DNA from: Falsiroseomonas ponticola
GTDB lineage: Bacteria; Pseudomonadota; Alphaproteobacteria; Acetobacterales; Acetobacteraceae
DNA length: 64,000 nt
Assembly: GCF_016805305.1 (NCBI RefSeq)
Contig: NZ_JAERQN010000001.1
Coordinates: forward strand, 744,001-808,000
Direction of reading: 5' to 3'
Positions 19,377 through 28,351 of this stretch are shown here, piece by piece. The translations under genes and the position numbers were made by a program. The notes under the pieces are model-generated. The model ran no database searches and was not told the DNA's origin. It worked only from the letters and a program-made list of their open reading frames with translations. Within the stretch, counting starts at the first letter, position 1. Every line of letters starts with the position of its first letter.

Positions 19377-21254
19377 CTATACCGCCTGCGCGGCCATCCG
19401 TCGAAGATGGACGGCCAGCGCGGCGATGGCGGCGGGCGTCACGCCCGGCACGCGGCCGGCGCTGCCGAGGCTGTCTGGCCTGGCGCGCAGCAGGCGCTGC
19501 TGCATTTCGGTGGAGAGGCCGGGGATGGCGCGGAAGTCGATGCCGTCGGGAATGGCCAGCCTTTCCTCCCGCGCCAGCAGGCGGCGCTCGGCTTCCTGCT
19601 TGCGGAGGTAGGGGGCGTAGAAGGCCTCGGCCTCCACCTGCACGGCGATGGCGGGCGGCAGCGCGGCCAGCCAGGGAAAGGCGCTGGCGGCCATGGCGGC
19701 GGTCGTCTCGGGCAGGGCCAGCACCTCCAGCACCGTGCGGCGGCGGCCATCCTGGCGGATGGGGATGCCGGCGGCGGCCAGGGCGTTGGGGGTGGCCAGG
19801 TCCTCGCCGGCCCGGGCCAGGGCGGCGGCGACATCGGCGGCGAAGCGGGCATGCCGGGCGGCGCGGTCCGGGCCGACGCAGCCCCAGGCGATGCCGCGAT
19901 CGGTCAGGCGCAGCCCGGCATTGTCGGCGCGAAGGCTCAGGCGGTGCTCGGACCGCGCGGTCAGCATCCGGTAGGGCTCGGTGACGCCCTGCGACACCAG
20001 GTCATCCACCAGCACGCCGATATAGGCCTCCCCCCGGCCGAGGACGCGGTCCGGCGTTTCGCCCGCCGCCCGCTGCGCGGCGTTCAGCCCGGCCATGAGG
20101 CCCTGCGCCGCCGCCTCCTCATACCCCGTGGTGCCGTTGATCTGGCCGGCCAGGAACAGGCCTGGCGCCGTCCGCACCTCCAGCGTCCGGTGCAGGGCGC
20201 GCGGATCGACATGGTCGTATTCGATGGCGTAGCCCGGCCGCAGGATGCGGGCGCGTTCCAGCCCGGGGATGGAGGCGATGATCGCCGCCTGGACGGCCTC
20301 CGGCAGGCTGGTCGAGATGCCGTTCGGATAGACCGTGTCGTCATCCAGCCCCTCCGGCTCCAGGAAAATCTGGTGCCGCTCGCGGTCGGCGAAGCGGACG
20401 ATCTTGTCCTCGATGGAGGGGCAGTAGCGCGGGCCGACGCCCTGGATCTGCCCGGAATAGACGGCGGAGCGGTGCAGGTTCTCCCGGATGACCGCATGCG
20501 TTGCGGCCCCCGTCCAGGTGATGCGGCACATCACCTGCGGGTTGGTGATCCTTTCCGTCAGCCAGGACATGGGCTCCGGCGGGTCGTCGCCGGGCTGCGG
20601 CTCCAGCGCCTCCCAGTCGATCGTCCGGCCATCGAGGCGCGGCGGCGTGCCGGTCTTCAGCCGGGCGAGTGGCAGGCGGAGGCGTTCCAGCGTCCGGGCC
20701 AGGCCGATGGCGGGGGCCTCCCCCACCCGGCCGGCGGGGAATCGCTGCTCCCCCAGATGGATCTCGCCGCGCAGGAAGGTGCCGGTGGTGATGACGACGG
20801 CGCGGCAGCGGATGCGGGTGCCGGATGCCGTGACCACGGCTTCGACGGCGCCGGCGGCATCCAGCGCCAGATCCTCCGCCGCCTCCCCCAGCAGGGTCAG
20901 GTTCGGCGTCTCCGCCAGCATGCGCTGCATGGCCGCCCGGTAGAGCTTGCGGTCAGCCTGGATGCGCGGGCCGCGCACCGCCGGGCCCTTGCTGCGGTTC
21001 AGCACCTTGGCGTGGATGGCGGCGGCATCCGCGGCACGGGCGATCAGCCCGTCCAGCGCATCGATCTCCCGCACCAGATGGCCCTTGCCGATGCCGCCGA
21101 TGGCGGGGTTGCAGGACATCTCCCCGACCGTCTCGATCCGGTGGGTGAGGAGAAGGGTCCGCGCGCCGCAGCGGGCGGCGGCCGCCGCGGCCTCGCAGCC
21201 GGCATGCCCACCACCCACCACCACCACGTCGTACTGCGTCGTCGCCATGTTCAT
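19377..21254 (-). CDS. mnmG: tRNA uridine-5-carboxymethylaminomethyl modification enzyme MnmG
   Basis: A 625-residue FAD enzyme (GidA) that with MnmE makes the cmnm5 group on wobble uridine 34. The N-terminal dinucleotide fold [19 protein letters not shown], the [18 protein letters not shown] contact, [12 protein letters not shown], and the family signature [15 protein letters not shown] are all present. The [17 protein letters not shown] helix sits in the C-terminal half. ATG 21254 begins MNMATTQ, and ATG 21248 is a near alternative. It lies 19 nt downstream of the mnmE stop, one operon with mnmE and rsmG. Confidence 0.97.
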   Translation of the reverse strand: MNMATTQYDVVVVGGGHAGCEAAAAAARCGARTLLLTHRIETVGEMSCNPAIGGIGKGHLVREIDALDGLIARAADAAAIHAKVLNRSKGPAVRGPRIQADRKLYRAAMQRMLAETPNLTLLGEAAEDLALDAAGAVEAVVTASGTRIRCRAVVITTGTFLRGEIHLGEQRFPAGRVGEAPAIGLARTLERLRLPLARLKTGTPPRLDGRTIDWEALEPQPGDDPPEPMSWLTERITNPQVMCRITWTGAATHAVIRENLHRSAVYSGQIQGVGPRYCPSIEDKIVRFADRERHQIFLEPEGLDDDTVYPNGISTSLPEAVQAAIIASIPGLERARILRPGYAIEYDHVDPRALHRTLEVRTAPGLFLAGQINGTTGYEEAAAQGLMAGLNAAQRAAGETPDRVLGRGEAYIGVLVDDLVSQGVTEPYRMLTARSEHRLSLRADNAGLRLTDRGIAWGCVGPDRAARHARFAADVAAALARAGEDLATPNALAAAGIPIRQDGRRRTVLEVLALPETTAAMAASAFPWLAALPPAIAVQVEAEAFYAPYLRKQEAERRLLAREERLAIPDGIDFRAIPGLSTEMQQRLLRARPDSLGSAGRVPGVTPAAIAALAVHLRRMAAQAV

Positions 21255-21273
21255 GCGCCGGGGTATAGGGCCA

Positions 21274-22596
21274 CTACTTGCCGATGCAGAAGTCGCGGAA
21301 GATGGAATCGAGAATGCTCTCCACCTCCACGCGCCCGGTGATGCGGCCCAGCGCCAGCAGCGCGGCGCGGTAGCCCTCCGCCGCCAGTTCCGGCAGGGGC
21401 GCGCCCTGGGCGAGGCGGAGCTGCTCCAGCGTTTCCGCCAGGGCCGCGCGATGCCGGGATCGCGTCAGCGCCGGCGCGTCGCCGAGCCCCGCATGGCGGG
21501 CGGCCTCCCGCGCCAGGGCGCTGCGCAGCGCCTTGAGCCCCTCCCCCGTCCGCGCGCTCGTCGCGATGACGGTGCCTGGGGTGTCGAGTGCCGGCGGCGG
21601 CGCCAGGTCGCATTTCGTGGCGACGAGGATGGCGCCCGGGGCGTCGCGCAGCAGGGCCAGCGTCTCCGCATCCGGGGGCCTGTCGGCGGCGAAGGCGGCG
21701 AGGATCAGGTCCGCCTCCTCCGCCCGCCGCATCGCGCGCCGCACCCCTTCCTGTTCGATCGCGTCGGTGCTGGCGCGCAGCCCGGCGGTGTCGGCGATCA
21801 CCGCCGGCACGCCATTCAGCTCCAGCCGGCACTCCACGATGTCCCGCGTCGTCCCGGCGATCGGGGAGACGATGGCCGCATCCCGGCCGGCGAGCGCATT
21901 CAGCAGGGACGACTTGCCCGCATTGGGCGCGCCCAGGATGGCGATGGACAGGCCCTCGCGCAGCCTCTCCCCGCGCCGCCCATCATCCAGATGGGCACCG
22001 ATCTCCCGCGCCAGGGTGGCGGCCGCCTCCCGCGCCCGGTCGGCGACGTCGGTCGGCAGATCGTCCATCTCGAACTCGATGGCGGCTTCCTGCTGCGCCA
22101 GGATGCGTGTCAGCCGCTCCGTCCAGCCGCCATAGAGGCGGCCCAGCGCGCCATCGGCCTGGCGCAGCGCCTGGCGCCGCTGCGTCGCGGTCTCCGCGGC
22201 GATCAGGTCGGCGATGGCCTCGGCCTGGGTCAGGTCCATGCGGCCATGCAGGAAGGCGCGCCGGGTGAATTCGCCGGGCTCGGCCGGCCGGCAGCCCAGC
22301 CGTCCCAGCGCATCCGTCACCGCCGCCACCACCGCGCTGCCGCCATGCAGGTGCAGCTCCGCCGCATCCTCCCCCGTGTAGCTGGCGGGGCCGGGAAACC
22401 AGAGCACCAGCGCCTCGTCCAGCACCTCCCCGTCATCGGGGTCGCGCAGGCGGCGGAGACTGGCCCGGCGCGCCGCCGGCAGCCTTCCGGCCAGCCGCGC
22501 CACCACCCCCGCCGTCCCCGGCCCGGACAGCCGCAGCACCGCGACGGCCGCCTGCCCGGCGCCGGAGGCCCGGGCGAAGATCGTGTCGGTCAGCAC
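21274..22596 (-). CDS. mnmE: tRNA modification GTPase MnmE
   Basis: A 440-residue GTPase (TrmE) that partners MnmG. The N-terminal tetrahydrofolate-binding domain has [19 protein letters not shown] and [18 protein letters not shown]. The inserted G domain has [12 protein letters not shown] (about 222-233), IAGTTRD and DTAGLR. The fourth G motif reads TKCD instead of NKxD. The protein ends in the diagnostic FCIGK, whose Cys is part of the active site. A perfect parS site lies 19 nt upstream of the start. Confidence 0.97.
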   Translation of the reverse strand: MLTDTIFARASGAGQAAVAVLRLSGPGTAGVVARLAGRLPAARRASLRRLRDPDDGEVLDEALVLWFPGPASYTGEDAAELHLHGGSAVVAAVTDALGRLGCRPAEPGEFTRRAFLHGRMDLTQAEAIADLIAAETATQRRQALRQADGALGRLYGGWTERLTRILAQQEAAIEFEMDDLPTDVADRAREAAATLAREIGAHLDDGRRGERLREGLSIAILGAPNAGKSSLLNALAGRDAAIVSPIAGTTRDIVECRLELNGVPAVIADTAGLRASTDAIEQEGVRRAMRRAEEADLILAAFAADRPPDAETLALLRDAPGAILVATKCDLAPPPALDTPGTVIATSARTGEGLKALRSALAREAARHAGLGDAPALTRSRHRAALAETLEQLRLAQGAPLPELAAEGYRAALLALGRITGRVEVESILDSIFRDFCIGK

Positions 22597-22614
22597 CGGG
22601 CGGCGCGTGGCGGG

Positions 22615-22630
22615 TGTTTCACGTGAAACA
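22615..22630. other. parS centromere site 2 (perfect)
   Basis: TGTTTCACGTGAAACA in the 45-bp gap between the ferredoxin stop and the mnmE start, 3.26 kb from site 1. Its position just before mnmE means ParB binding could also affect transcription of the mnmE operon. Confidence 0.95.
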
Positions 22631-22641
22631 GGGGCGCGCGA

Positions 22642-23019
22642 TCAGTCCTTCGGCACCACGTCACGCTCGGTCAGCATCAGGTGCCGGGCCCGCCCGCCCT
22701 GCTGGAGGTGCGCCGTCAGGATGGCGTCCACATCCTCCCGCGTCTTGGGCGCGTACCAGACCCCCTCGGGATAGATGACGAGCGTCGGGCCGAACTCGCA
22801 GCGGTCGAGGCATCCGGCCTGGTTGATCCGCACGCCCTTCAGGCCAAGCTCCTTCGCCCGCGCCTTCATGTAGTCCCGCAGCGCCTCGCTGCCCGCCGCG
22901 GCGCAGGAACCGCGCTTGTGGCCATCGGGCCGGCGGTTGCAGCAGACGAAGACATGGGCGGTGAAATAGGGCGGCGGGTCGGCCTCCGCGGCGACGGAAG
23001 GGATGGCGGCGTCGGTCAC
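22642..23019 (-). CDS. Thioredoxin-like [2Fe-2S] ferredoxin-type protein
   Basis: A 125-residue small protein of the (2Fe-2S) ferredoxin thioredoxin-fold family. The cluster ligands are spread as in that family: HVFVCCNRRPDGHKRGSCAAAGS, then NQAGCLDRCEFGPTLVIYPEGVWY. The start is GTG 23019, supported by GGGAG 9 nt upstream; longer frames upstream are not supported. It may pass electrons to a redox partner, and no partner gene is adjacent. It lies directly upstream of mnmE on the same strand with parS between. Confidence 0.85.
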   Translation of the reverse strand: MTDAAIPSVAAEADPPPYFTAHVFVCCNRRPDGHKRGSCAAAGSEALRDYMKARAKELGLKGVRINQAGCLDRCEFGPTLVIYPEGVWYAPKTREDVDAILTAHLQQGGRARHLMLTERDVVPKD

Positions 23020-23162
23020 AGGGCAACTCCCGGCAAGGGCTGGCGGCGCCCTCGATGTAGCGACCGCATTCCCGCGCGGCCAGGGCGCATCGCACCGCCC
23101 GCATCCGCTGGCTTGACGAGGGGGGCGGGAATGTGGCGCATGGCGCGCCCTGGACGGATGCG

Positions 23163-23672
23163 ATGCCCCAACTCTCCTGCCTGACCCCCGTTGGCGAGGT
23201 GACCTTCTCCGAGGAGGATGGCGCGATCGTGGCCCTGGACTGGGGGCGCGGCCGCGACCAGGACCGCACGCCCCTGCTGGTGGAAGCCGTCGCCCAGTTG
23301 CAGGACTACTTCGATGGCCGGCGCACCGGCTTCGACCTGCCCCTCGCCCCCTTCGGTTCCGCCTTCCAGCGTCGGGTCTGGGACGCGCTGCGCGCCATTC
23401 CCCCGGGCGAGACACGGTCCTATGGTGACCTTGCCCAGTTGCTCGGTTCATCCGCCCGCGCCATCGGACAGGCGAATGGCGCCAACCCGATACCCATCGT
23501 CATCCCCTGCCATCGCGTGGTTGCCGCGGCCGGACGGCTCGGCGGCTATTCCGGTGGCGACGGGGCGCCCACCAAGCGCGCGCTGCTCGACCTGGAGCGG
23601 CGCGCGGCCGCCAACCCCCCCGGCCCCCAGGCCGAGCTCTTCCCCTCATCTCCAGGGACCATCCCCCGATGA
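23163..23672 (+). CDS. ogt: Methylated-DNA-[protein]-cysteine S-methyltransferase
   Basis: A 169-residue suicide alkyltransferase that takes O6-methyl groups from guanine. The C-terminal domain has FGSAFQRRVWDALRAIPPGE, the YGDLAQLLGSSARAIGQANGANPIPIV helix-turn-helix, and the active site PCHRVV, followed by LGGYSGGDGAPTKRALLDLE. ATG 23163 is preferred over ATG 23133. It ends with an ATGA overlap with the quinone oxidoreductase gene, so the two are co-translated. Confidence 0.93.
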   Translation: MPQLSCLTPVGEVTFSEEDGAIVALDWGRGRDQDRTPLLVEAVAQLQDYFDGRRTGFDLPLAPFGSAFQRRVWDALRAIPPGETRSYGDLAQLLGSSARAIGQANGANPIPIVIPCHRVVAAAGRLGGYSGGDGAPTKRALLDLERRAAANPPGPQAELFPSSPGTIPR

Positions 23673-24640
23673 ACCGTGCCATCCGCGTCCATGAATATGG
23701 CGGCCCCGACAAGCTGGTGTGGGAGGAAGTGCCCCTCCCCGCGCCCAAGGGCGGCGAAGCGCTGGTCCGGCACAAGGCCGTCGGCCTGAACTACATCGAC
23801 GTCTATTTCCGCACCGGCCTCTACAAGGCGCCCGCCCTGCCGGCCACGATCGGCATGGAAGCCTCCGGCATCGTGGAAGCCGTGGGCGAAGGCGTCACCA
23901 ACGTCGCCCCCGGCGACCGCGTGGCCTATGCCACGGCGCCGATCGGGGCCTATGCGGAAGCCCGCACCATCAAGGCGGACCGCCTGGTGAAGGTGCCGGA
24001 GGCGATCGGCTTCGACCAGGCCGCCGCCATGATGCTACAGGGCATGACGGCCGGCTTCCTGCTGACCCGCACCTACAAGGTGCAGCCCGGCCAGACCATC
24101 CTGGTCCATGCCGCCGCCGGCGGCGTCGGCCTCATCATGACGCAATGGGCCAAGCACCTCGGCGCCACCGTCATCGGCTGCGTCAGCACGGAGGAGAAGG
24201 CCGAACTCTCCCGCGCCCATGGCGCGGACCATGTGGTGGTCGGCATCGAAGGCCTGCCCGCCCGGGTGAAGGAGATCACCGGCGGCGCCATGCTGCCCGT
24301 GGTCTATGACAGCGTCGGCCGCGACACCTTCACCACCTCCCTCGACTGCCTGGCGCCCTACGGGATGATGGTGTCCTACGGCAACGCCTCCGGCCCCGTG
24401 ACCACCGATATCGGCATCCTCGCCGCCAAGGGCTCGCTCTACCTGACGCGCCCGACGCTTGCGACCTACACCTCGAAGCGGGAAGACCTGGAAGCCCATG
24501 CGGCGGCGCTGTTCGACGTCGTGGCGAAGGGCGCTGTGAAGATCCGGGTGAACCAGAGCTTCGCGCTCAAGGATGCGGCCGACGCGCATCGGGCGCTGGA
24601 GGCGCGGAAGACGACGGGGAGCACCGTCCTGCTGCCGTGA
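23669..24640 (+). CDS. Quinone oxidoreductase family protein (zinc-free MDR)
   Basis: A 323-residue medium-chain dehydrogenase/reductase. N-terminal GroES-like part with HEYGGPDKLVWEEVPLP and VGLNYIDVYFRTGLYK, the QOR version lacking the zinc-binding Cys cluster. NADPH-binding Rossmann part with HAAAGGVGLIMTQWAKHLGA (about residues 147-166). These enzymes reduce quinones or enones with NADPH. Coupled by ATGA to the DNA alkyltransferase, suggesting a joint response to reactive electrophiles (inference). Confidence 0.92.
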   Translation: MNRAIRVHEYGGPDKLVWEEVPLPAPKGGEALVRHKAVGLNYIDVYFRTGLYKAPALPATIGMEASGIVEAVGEGVTNVAPGDRVAYATAPIGAYAEARTIKADRLVKVPEAIGFDQAAAMMLQGMTAGFLLTRTYKVQPGQTILVHAAAGGVGLIMTQWAKHLGATVIGCVSTEEKAELSRAHGADHVVVGIEGLPARVKEITGGAMLPVVYDSVGRDTFTTSLDCLAPYGMMVSYGNASGPVTTDIGILAAKGSLYLTRPTLATYTSKREDLEAHAAALFDVVAKGAVKIRVNQSFALKDAADAHRALEARKTTGSTVLLP

Positions 24641-24650
24641 AGGGAGGATA

Positions 24651-24700
24651 CGGGGGCTCTGCCCCCGTAAGCCCCCGCCGGGGGCCGTGGCGGCCCCCGG
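24651..24700. terminator. Overlapping GC hairpins between convergent genes
   Basis: CGGGGGC-TCT-GCCCCCG (24651-24667), GCCCCC-GCC-GGGGGC (24671-24685) and the alternative stem GGGGGCC-GTGGC-GGCCCCC (24680-24698) fill the 69-bp gap between the oxidoreductase and the convergent GNAT gene. They could terminate transcripts from both sides. Confidence 0.6.
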
Positions 24701-24709
24701 GCCCCGCCG

Positions 24710-25462
24710 TCAGTTCTTCAGGTAATAGACGTAGCGGTAGCGCTCGATCAGGCCGAGGCCGGCGTTGAGCGCCAGCGACGCCTTGTTGGTGCAGGCGACC
24801 TGGGCATAGGCCCAGCTGGCGCCCTGCCCCAGGGCCCAGGCACCGGCGGCCGCCATCACCCGCTGGCCGAGGCCACGGCGGCGGAATTCCGGGCGGACCG
24901 AGAGGTCGAACAGACCCGCCAGCGGGCCATCCGCGGTGACGAAGGCGCTGGCGGCCGGCACGCCATCCTCATGCAGCAGCACCCAGGCGGCCGGCACGGC
25001 CAGCAGATCGGCCATGCCCGCCTTCTCCGCCCGCCGCGCGGGGGATTGGTGCTCGGCCGTCGCCACCACGGCCATCCAACGCTCCTCCGGGCCCGTCAGG
25101 ATCTCGGCAGCGGGATCGGGCTTCGCGAAATCCGCCAGCGGCCCCGCGATCACCTGGCTCTCGTCATGCCGCCGGTAGCCCCGCGCCTCCAGCATCGGCA
25201 CCATCCCCTCGGGGTCGAGCGGCGTGGAGCGGAAGCGGCAGACCTGGCCCATCCGGGCATAGAAGGCCTCGATCCGGTCGATCCGCCCCGCCAGCCCCGG
25301 ATCGGGCCGAGGGTCCATCGGGCAGGCCGCATTGGCCCGCCCCGTGCCGCCGAGGTAGCGGCGCACCACGAAGGGCCCGTCGAAGATCAGCCTCGGGGCC
25401 GGAACCGCTGTCAGCGTCGCCTGCTCGATGGCGAAGACGCCGGGAAACTCACTCACGCTCAT
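24710..25462 (-). CDS. GNAT-family acetyltransferase
   Basis: A 250-residue protein with a C-terminal GNAT domain: GLFDLSVRPEFRRRGLGQRV is motif A with the RRRGLG acetyl-CoA loop. It is followed by AAGAWALGQGASWAYAQVACTNKASLALNAGLGL. The N-terminal 110 residues form a degenerate second half as in longer GNATs. The substrate is unknown. ATG 25462 (MSVSEFPGVF) was chosen because the frame further upstream overlaps the neighbouring HD gene. It starts 8 nt after that gene's stop and is probably in its operon. Confidence 0.82.
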   Translation of the reverse strand: MSVSEFPGVFAIEQATLTAVPAPRLIFDGPFVVRRYLGGTGRANAACPMDPRPDPGLAGRIDRIEAFYARMGQVCRFRSTPLDPEGMVPMLEARGYRRHDESQVIAGPLADFAKPDPAAEILTGPEERWMAVVATAEHQSPARRAEKAGMADLLAVPAAWVLLHEDGVPAASAFVTADGPLAGLFDLSVRPEFRRRGLGQRVMAAAGAWALGQGASWAYAQVACTNKASLALNAGLGLIERYRYVYYLKN

Positions 25463-25470
25463 GCCTGTTC

Positions 25471-26064
25471 TCACGCTTCCTGGGCCAACCGGGCCACGGC
25501 CTCCCGATAGGTCGCATCGAACAGCGCGTCGAGCGCCGGGTTCACGCCCCGGAGCCCCGCGGCCACCCGTCCCGCCCAGCCGATGTATTCCAGGCGCCGC
25601 GCATGGTCCCACCCCGCCGGCGGGCTGGCCGCGATGGCGCGGAGGTTGGAGATCTTGTCCGCCAGCTTCAGCATCTTCGCCGCATCGGTCTTCTTCGCGG
25701 CATGCTTCACCTGCAGTGCCTTGCGGACCTCCTTCGGCAAGGTCTTGTCGTCCGTCGCCTCCGCGACGACGCCCGCGACCAGCTCGCCGAACTCCGCCAC
25801 CAGCCGCTCATGCGTGATGGGCTCCGGGTCCTTGTCGCTGTCCTCGACCGTGTCGTGCAGCAGCCCGGCCAGGATCGCCTCCTCCGGCGCGCCATGCGCG
25901 GCCAGGATGGCGGCGACCTCCAGCACGTGGTTCACATAGGGCTCCGCGGAGGCGCCCTTGCGGCGATGCGTGGCGTGGACGCGGGCGGCGAAGGTGGCAG
26001 CGCGGAGGAGACGGGCCGCGGCGGTCTCGGCCTGGCCGGTGTCCGGGGGTACGATGGTGTCCAT
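25471..26064 (-). CDS. Small alarmone hydrolase of the MESH1/SpoT-HD type
   Basis: A 197-residue HD-domain protein whose whole length matches single-domain small alarmone hydrolases. Metal ligands are His33 (ATHRRKG), His70-Asp71 with Glu74-Asp75 (LLHDTVEDSD), and the later Asp in KLADKISNLR. The ATDDKTLPKEVRKALQVK segment resembles the same stretch of animal MESH1 almost residue for residue. Such enzymes remove the 3' pyrophosphate from (p)ppGpp, and MESH1 also dephosphorylates NADPH. No synthetase domain is present. Confidence 0.88.
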   Translation of the reverse strand: MDTIVPPDTGQAETAAARLLRAATFAARVHATHRRKGASAEPYVNHVLEVAAILAAHGAPEEAILAGLLHDTVEDSDKDPEPITHERLVAEFGELVAGVVAEATDDKTLPKEVRKALQVKHAAKKTDAAKMLKLADKISNLRAIAASPPAGWDHARRLEYIGWAGRVAAGLRGVNPALDALFDATYREAVARLAQEA

Positions 26065-26100
26065 TTGTGTCTCGGTGTCCTTCGGGTCGCATACTGCGCC

Positions 26101-26577
26101 ATGCGGCGGCGCGCCGCATCCCGGATGCGCTGCGCCGCATCCCGGATGCGCCGCGTCGCATCCCGCCCGGCGCGGCCGCCGCGGTGCCTCCGCCTGATGG
26201 CGCCTGCCGTGCCTGCCGCCCTGCTGGCGGCGCTGCTGTCCGTGCTGGTGCCGGGCCGGGCGGAAGCGGGTGTCAGCCCCCTCACGACGGCGGAGGGCCA
26301 TCTGCGCTTCGCGCTCGCCGTGCTCTGCCCCCGCTGCAGCAATGATGTGGAGGCCGAGGGCGTCAACCGGGCGATGCGCCGCGCCATCCTCGCCGGTCCG
26401 GCGCTGGAGGCCGCGCGGGATGCCGTGGAGGTCGCCGGCCAGGCCGGCGGCCGGCGCGCCGCGGCGGCGGGCCGCCCGATCGGCCGCGCGCTGCAGGCGC
26501 TCGAATCGGTGGATGAGCAGGCCGCCGCGCGGCAGGCGCGGCGCGCGCTGCGGATGCTGGAATCGCTGCCGCGATAG
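26101..26577 (+). CDS. Hypothetical secreted protein; start uncertain
   Basis: ATG 26101 gives 158 residues with an Arg-rich first 32 residues. ATG 26197 gives 126 residues beginning MAPAVPAALLAALLSVLVP, a signal-peptide core cut after GRAEA. In-frame ATGs also occur at 26125 and 26146. The mature part has a CPRC pair near its start (LAVLCPRCSNDVEAEGVN) and then Ala/Arg-rich helices. No known family is recognised. If translation starts at 26197, the 21-bp repeats ahead of it are regulatory DNA rather than coding. Divergent from the alarmone hydrolase. Confidence 0.5.
   Translation: MRRRAASRMRCAASRMRRVASRPARPPRCLRLMAPAVPAALLAALLSVLVPGRAEAGVSPLTTAEGHLRFALAVLCPRCSNDVEAEGVNRAMRRAILAGPALEAARDAVEVAGQAGGRRAAAAGRPIGRALQALESVDEQAAARQARRALRMLESLPR
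26112..26158 (+). repeat. 21-bp tandem repeats with inverted GCATCC/GGATGC arms
   Basis: Two full copies and a partial third copy of a 21-bp unit, each containing GCATCC-C-GGATGC, an inverted repeat. They lie 50-95 bp from the start of the divergent alarmone hydrolase gene and at the uncertain 5' end of the hypothetical gene, in the position of operators. Confidence 0.6.
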
Positions 26578-26677
26578 CGGGCGGGCGGCGTTCCTAACGC
26601 CGGCCGAGGCCCCGAGGGCGGCCCGCCGCAGGCGTGGCCGCGGCATGACGGAGCCAGGCGCGGCGCCGGCGTCCGGA

Positions 26678-26703
26678 GGCCCTTTCGCCTCGGCGAAAGG
26701 GCC
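26678..26703 (-). terminator. Hairpin terminator downstream of rho
   Basis: GGCCCTTTCG/CGAAAGGGCC arms around CCTCGG give a 10-12 bp stem 8 nt past the rho stop. No T tract, but position between rho and the convergent hypothetical gene fits a terminator working from either side. Confidence 0.6.
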
Positions 26704-26710
26704 AGACGCC

Positions 26711-27985
26711 TCAGGTGTTCATCGCGTCGAAGAAGTCCTGGTTGGTCTTGCTGTACTTCAGCTTGTCCAGCAGGAACTCCATCGCGTCCTGCGTGCCCAT
26801 CGGGTTCAGGATGCGGCGCAGCACCCACATCTTGGACAGCGTCCCGCGATCGACCAGCAGCTCCTCCTTCCGGGTGCCCGACTTGGTGATGTCGATGGCC
26901 GGGAAGGTGCGCTTGTCCGACAGCTTGCGGTCCAGGATCAGCTCGCTGTTGCCGGTGCCCTTGAACTCCTCGAAGATCACCTCGTCCATGCGGCTGCCGG
27001 TATCGATCAGGGCCGTCGCGATGATGGTCAGCGATCCGCCTTCCTCGATGTTGCGCGCCGCGCCGAAGAAGCGCTTCGGCCGCTGCAGCGCGTTGGCATC
27101 GACACCGCCCGTCAGCACCTTGCCCGAGGACGGCACGACGGAGTTGTAGGCGCGGCCGAGGCGCGTGATGGAGTCGAGCAGGATCACCACGTCCCGCTTG
27201 TGCTCGACCAGGCGCTTCGCCTTCTCCAGCACCATCTCCGTCACCTGCACGTGGCGGGTGGCGGGCTCGTCGAAGGTGGAGGCCACGACCTCGCCCCGCA
27301 CGGTGCGGGCCATGTCGGTCACTTCCTCCGGCCGCTCATCGATCAGCAGCACGATGAGGAAGACGTCGGGGTGGTTGGCGGTGATGGACTTGGCGATGTT
27401 CTGCAGCATCACCGTCTTGCCGGTGCGCGGCGGCGCGACGATCAGCGCGCGCTGGCCCATGCCGATCGGCGCCACCAGGTCGATCACCCGGTGCGTGTAG
27501 TCCTTGGTCGGCCCCTTCGCGACGCTCTCGGCGTCCGGGTTTTCCATCTTGAGGCGCCGCGTGGGGTAGAGCGGCGTGAGGTTGTCGAAGTTGATGCGGT
27601 GCCGCAGCGCCTCGGGCGGCTCGAAATTGATGGTATCGACCTTCAGCAGGGCGAAGTACCGCTCCCCATCCTTCGGCGCCCGGATCTGGCCTTCCACCGT
27701 GTCGCCGGTCCGCAGGCCGAAGCGCCGGACCTGGGCGGGGGAGACGTAGATGTCGTCCGGCCCGGGCAGGAAGTTGGCCTGCGGGCTGCGCAGGAAGCCG
27801 AAGCCGTCGGGCAGGATCTCCAGCGTGCCATCGCCGTAGATGGCCTGCTCGTTCTCCGCCAGCGTCTTCAGGATCGCGAACATCATGTCCTGCTTGCGCA
27901 GGCTGGATGCGTTCTCGATCTGGAGCGACTCGGCGAAGCCAAGCAGATCGGCCGGTGACTTGGCCTTCAGTTCGGAAAGATGCAT
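26711..27985 (-). CDS. rho: Transcription termination factor Rho
   Basis: A 424-residue hexameric RNA helicase, normal length. The N-terminal helical and cold-shock domains have [21 protein letters not shown] and [11 protein letters not shown]. The ATPase core has the P-loop [15 protein letters not shown] (about 178-192), the Walker B region [16 protein letters not shown], the Q loop [15 protein letters not shown], and the R loop [12 protein letters not shown] 27985 begins [16 protein letters not shown] canonical promoter lies about 250 nt upstream. Confidence 0.97.
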   Translation of the reverse strand: MHLSELKAKSPADLLGFAESLQIENASSLRKQDMMFAILKTLAENEQAIYGDGTLEILPDGFGFLRSPQANFLPGPDDIYVSPAQVRRFGLRTGDTVEGQIRAPKDGERYFALLKVDTINFEPPEALRHRINFDNLTPLYPTRRLKMENPDAESVAKGPTKDYTHRVIDLVAPIGMGQRALIVAPPRTGKTVMLQNIAKSITANHPDVFLIVLLIDERPEEVTDMARTVRGEVVASTFDEPATRHVQVTEMVLEKAKRLVEHKRDVVILLDSITRLGRAYNSVVPSSGKVLTGGVDANALQRPKRFFGAARNIEEGGSLTIIATALIDTGSRMDEVIFEEFKGTGNSELILDRKLSDKRTFPAIDITKSGTRKEELLVDRGTLSKMWVLRRILNPMGTQDAMEFLLDKLKYSKTNQDFFDAMNT

Positions 27986-28237
27986 GGGCGGACGGGTCCC
28001 GCGGAAAGGGAGATCGGGCGGACCCTGGCAGAGGCGGAGCGGGTTGGCGGCGTGGCCGGAGGCCAGCGTCACCATGCCCTTTGCCCGCCGCGCGCCCCGT
28101 TCTCGGGCTTTGTCGCGGTGGCCAGGGAGCTTGGGGAGGGAGGGACCGGCGGCGCCGCACCAGCTGCCTGGAACCCCGAACGGGGACCCGCCAGGAAGAA
28201 GGGGGCAACGCACGACCGATTGCCGGAAGGCAGTTCG

Positions 28238-28266
28238 ACCCTAAGGAGGCGAACCGTCCCCGTCAA
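28238..28266 (-). promoter_or_regulatory. rho: Sigma70-type promoter of rho with long leader
   Basis: On the minus strand TTGACG (28266-28261) and TAGGGT (28243-28238) are separated by 17 nt, a close match to housekeeping promoters. Transcription would begin near 28231 and leave a leader of about 245 nt before ATG 27985. The gap 27986-28351 (366 nt) has no credible gene; it holds this promoter and the leader, a possible site of Rho autoregulation. Confidence 0.7.
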
Positions 28267-28351
28267 CCGGCAGATGGAAGCCAGGGCGCGACATTCAAGG
28301 GGTTTCGTGCCGATGCTGAGACCCCGTCCCACGCCACCCCGCAACCCCCGG

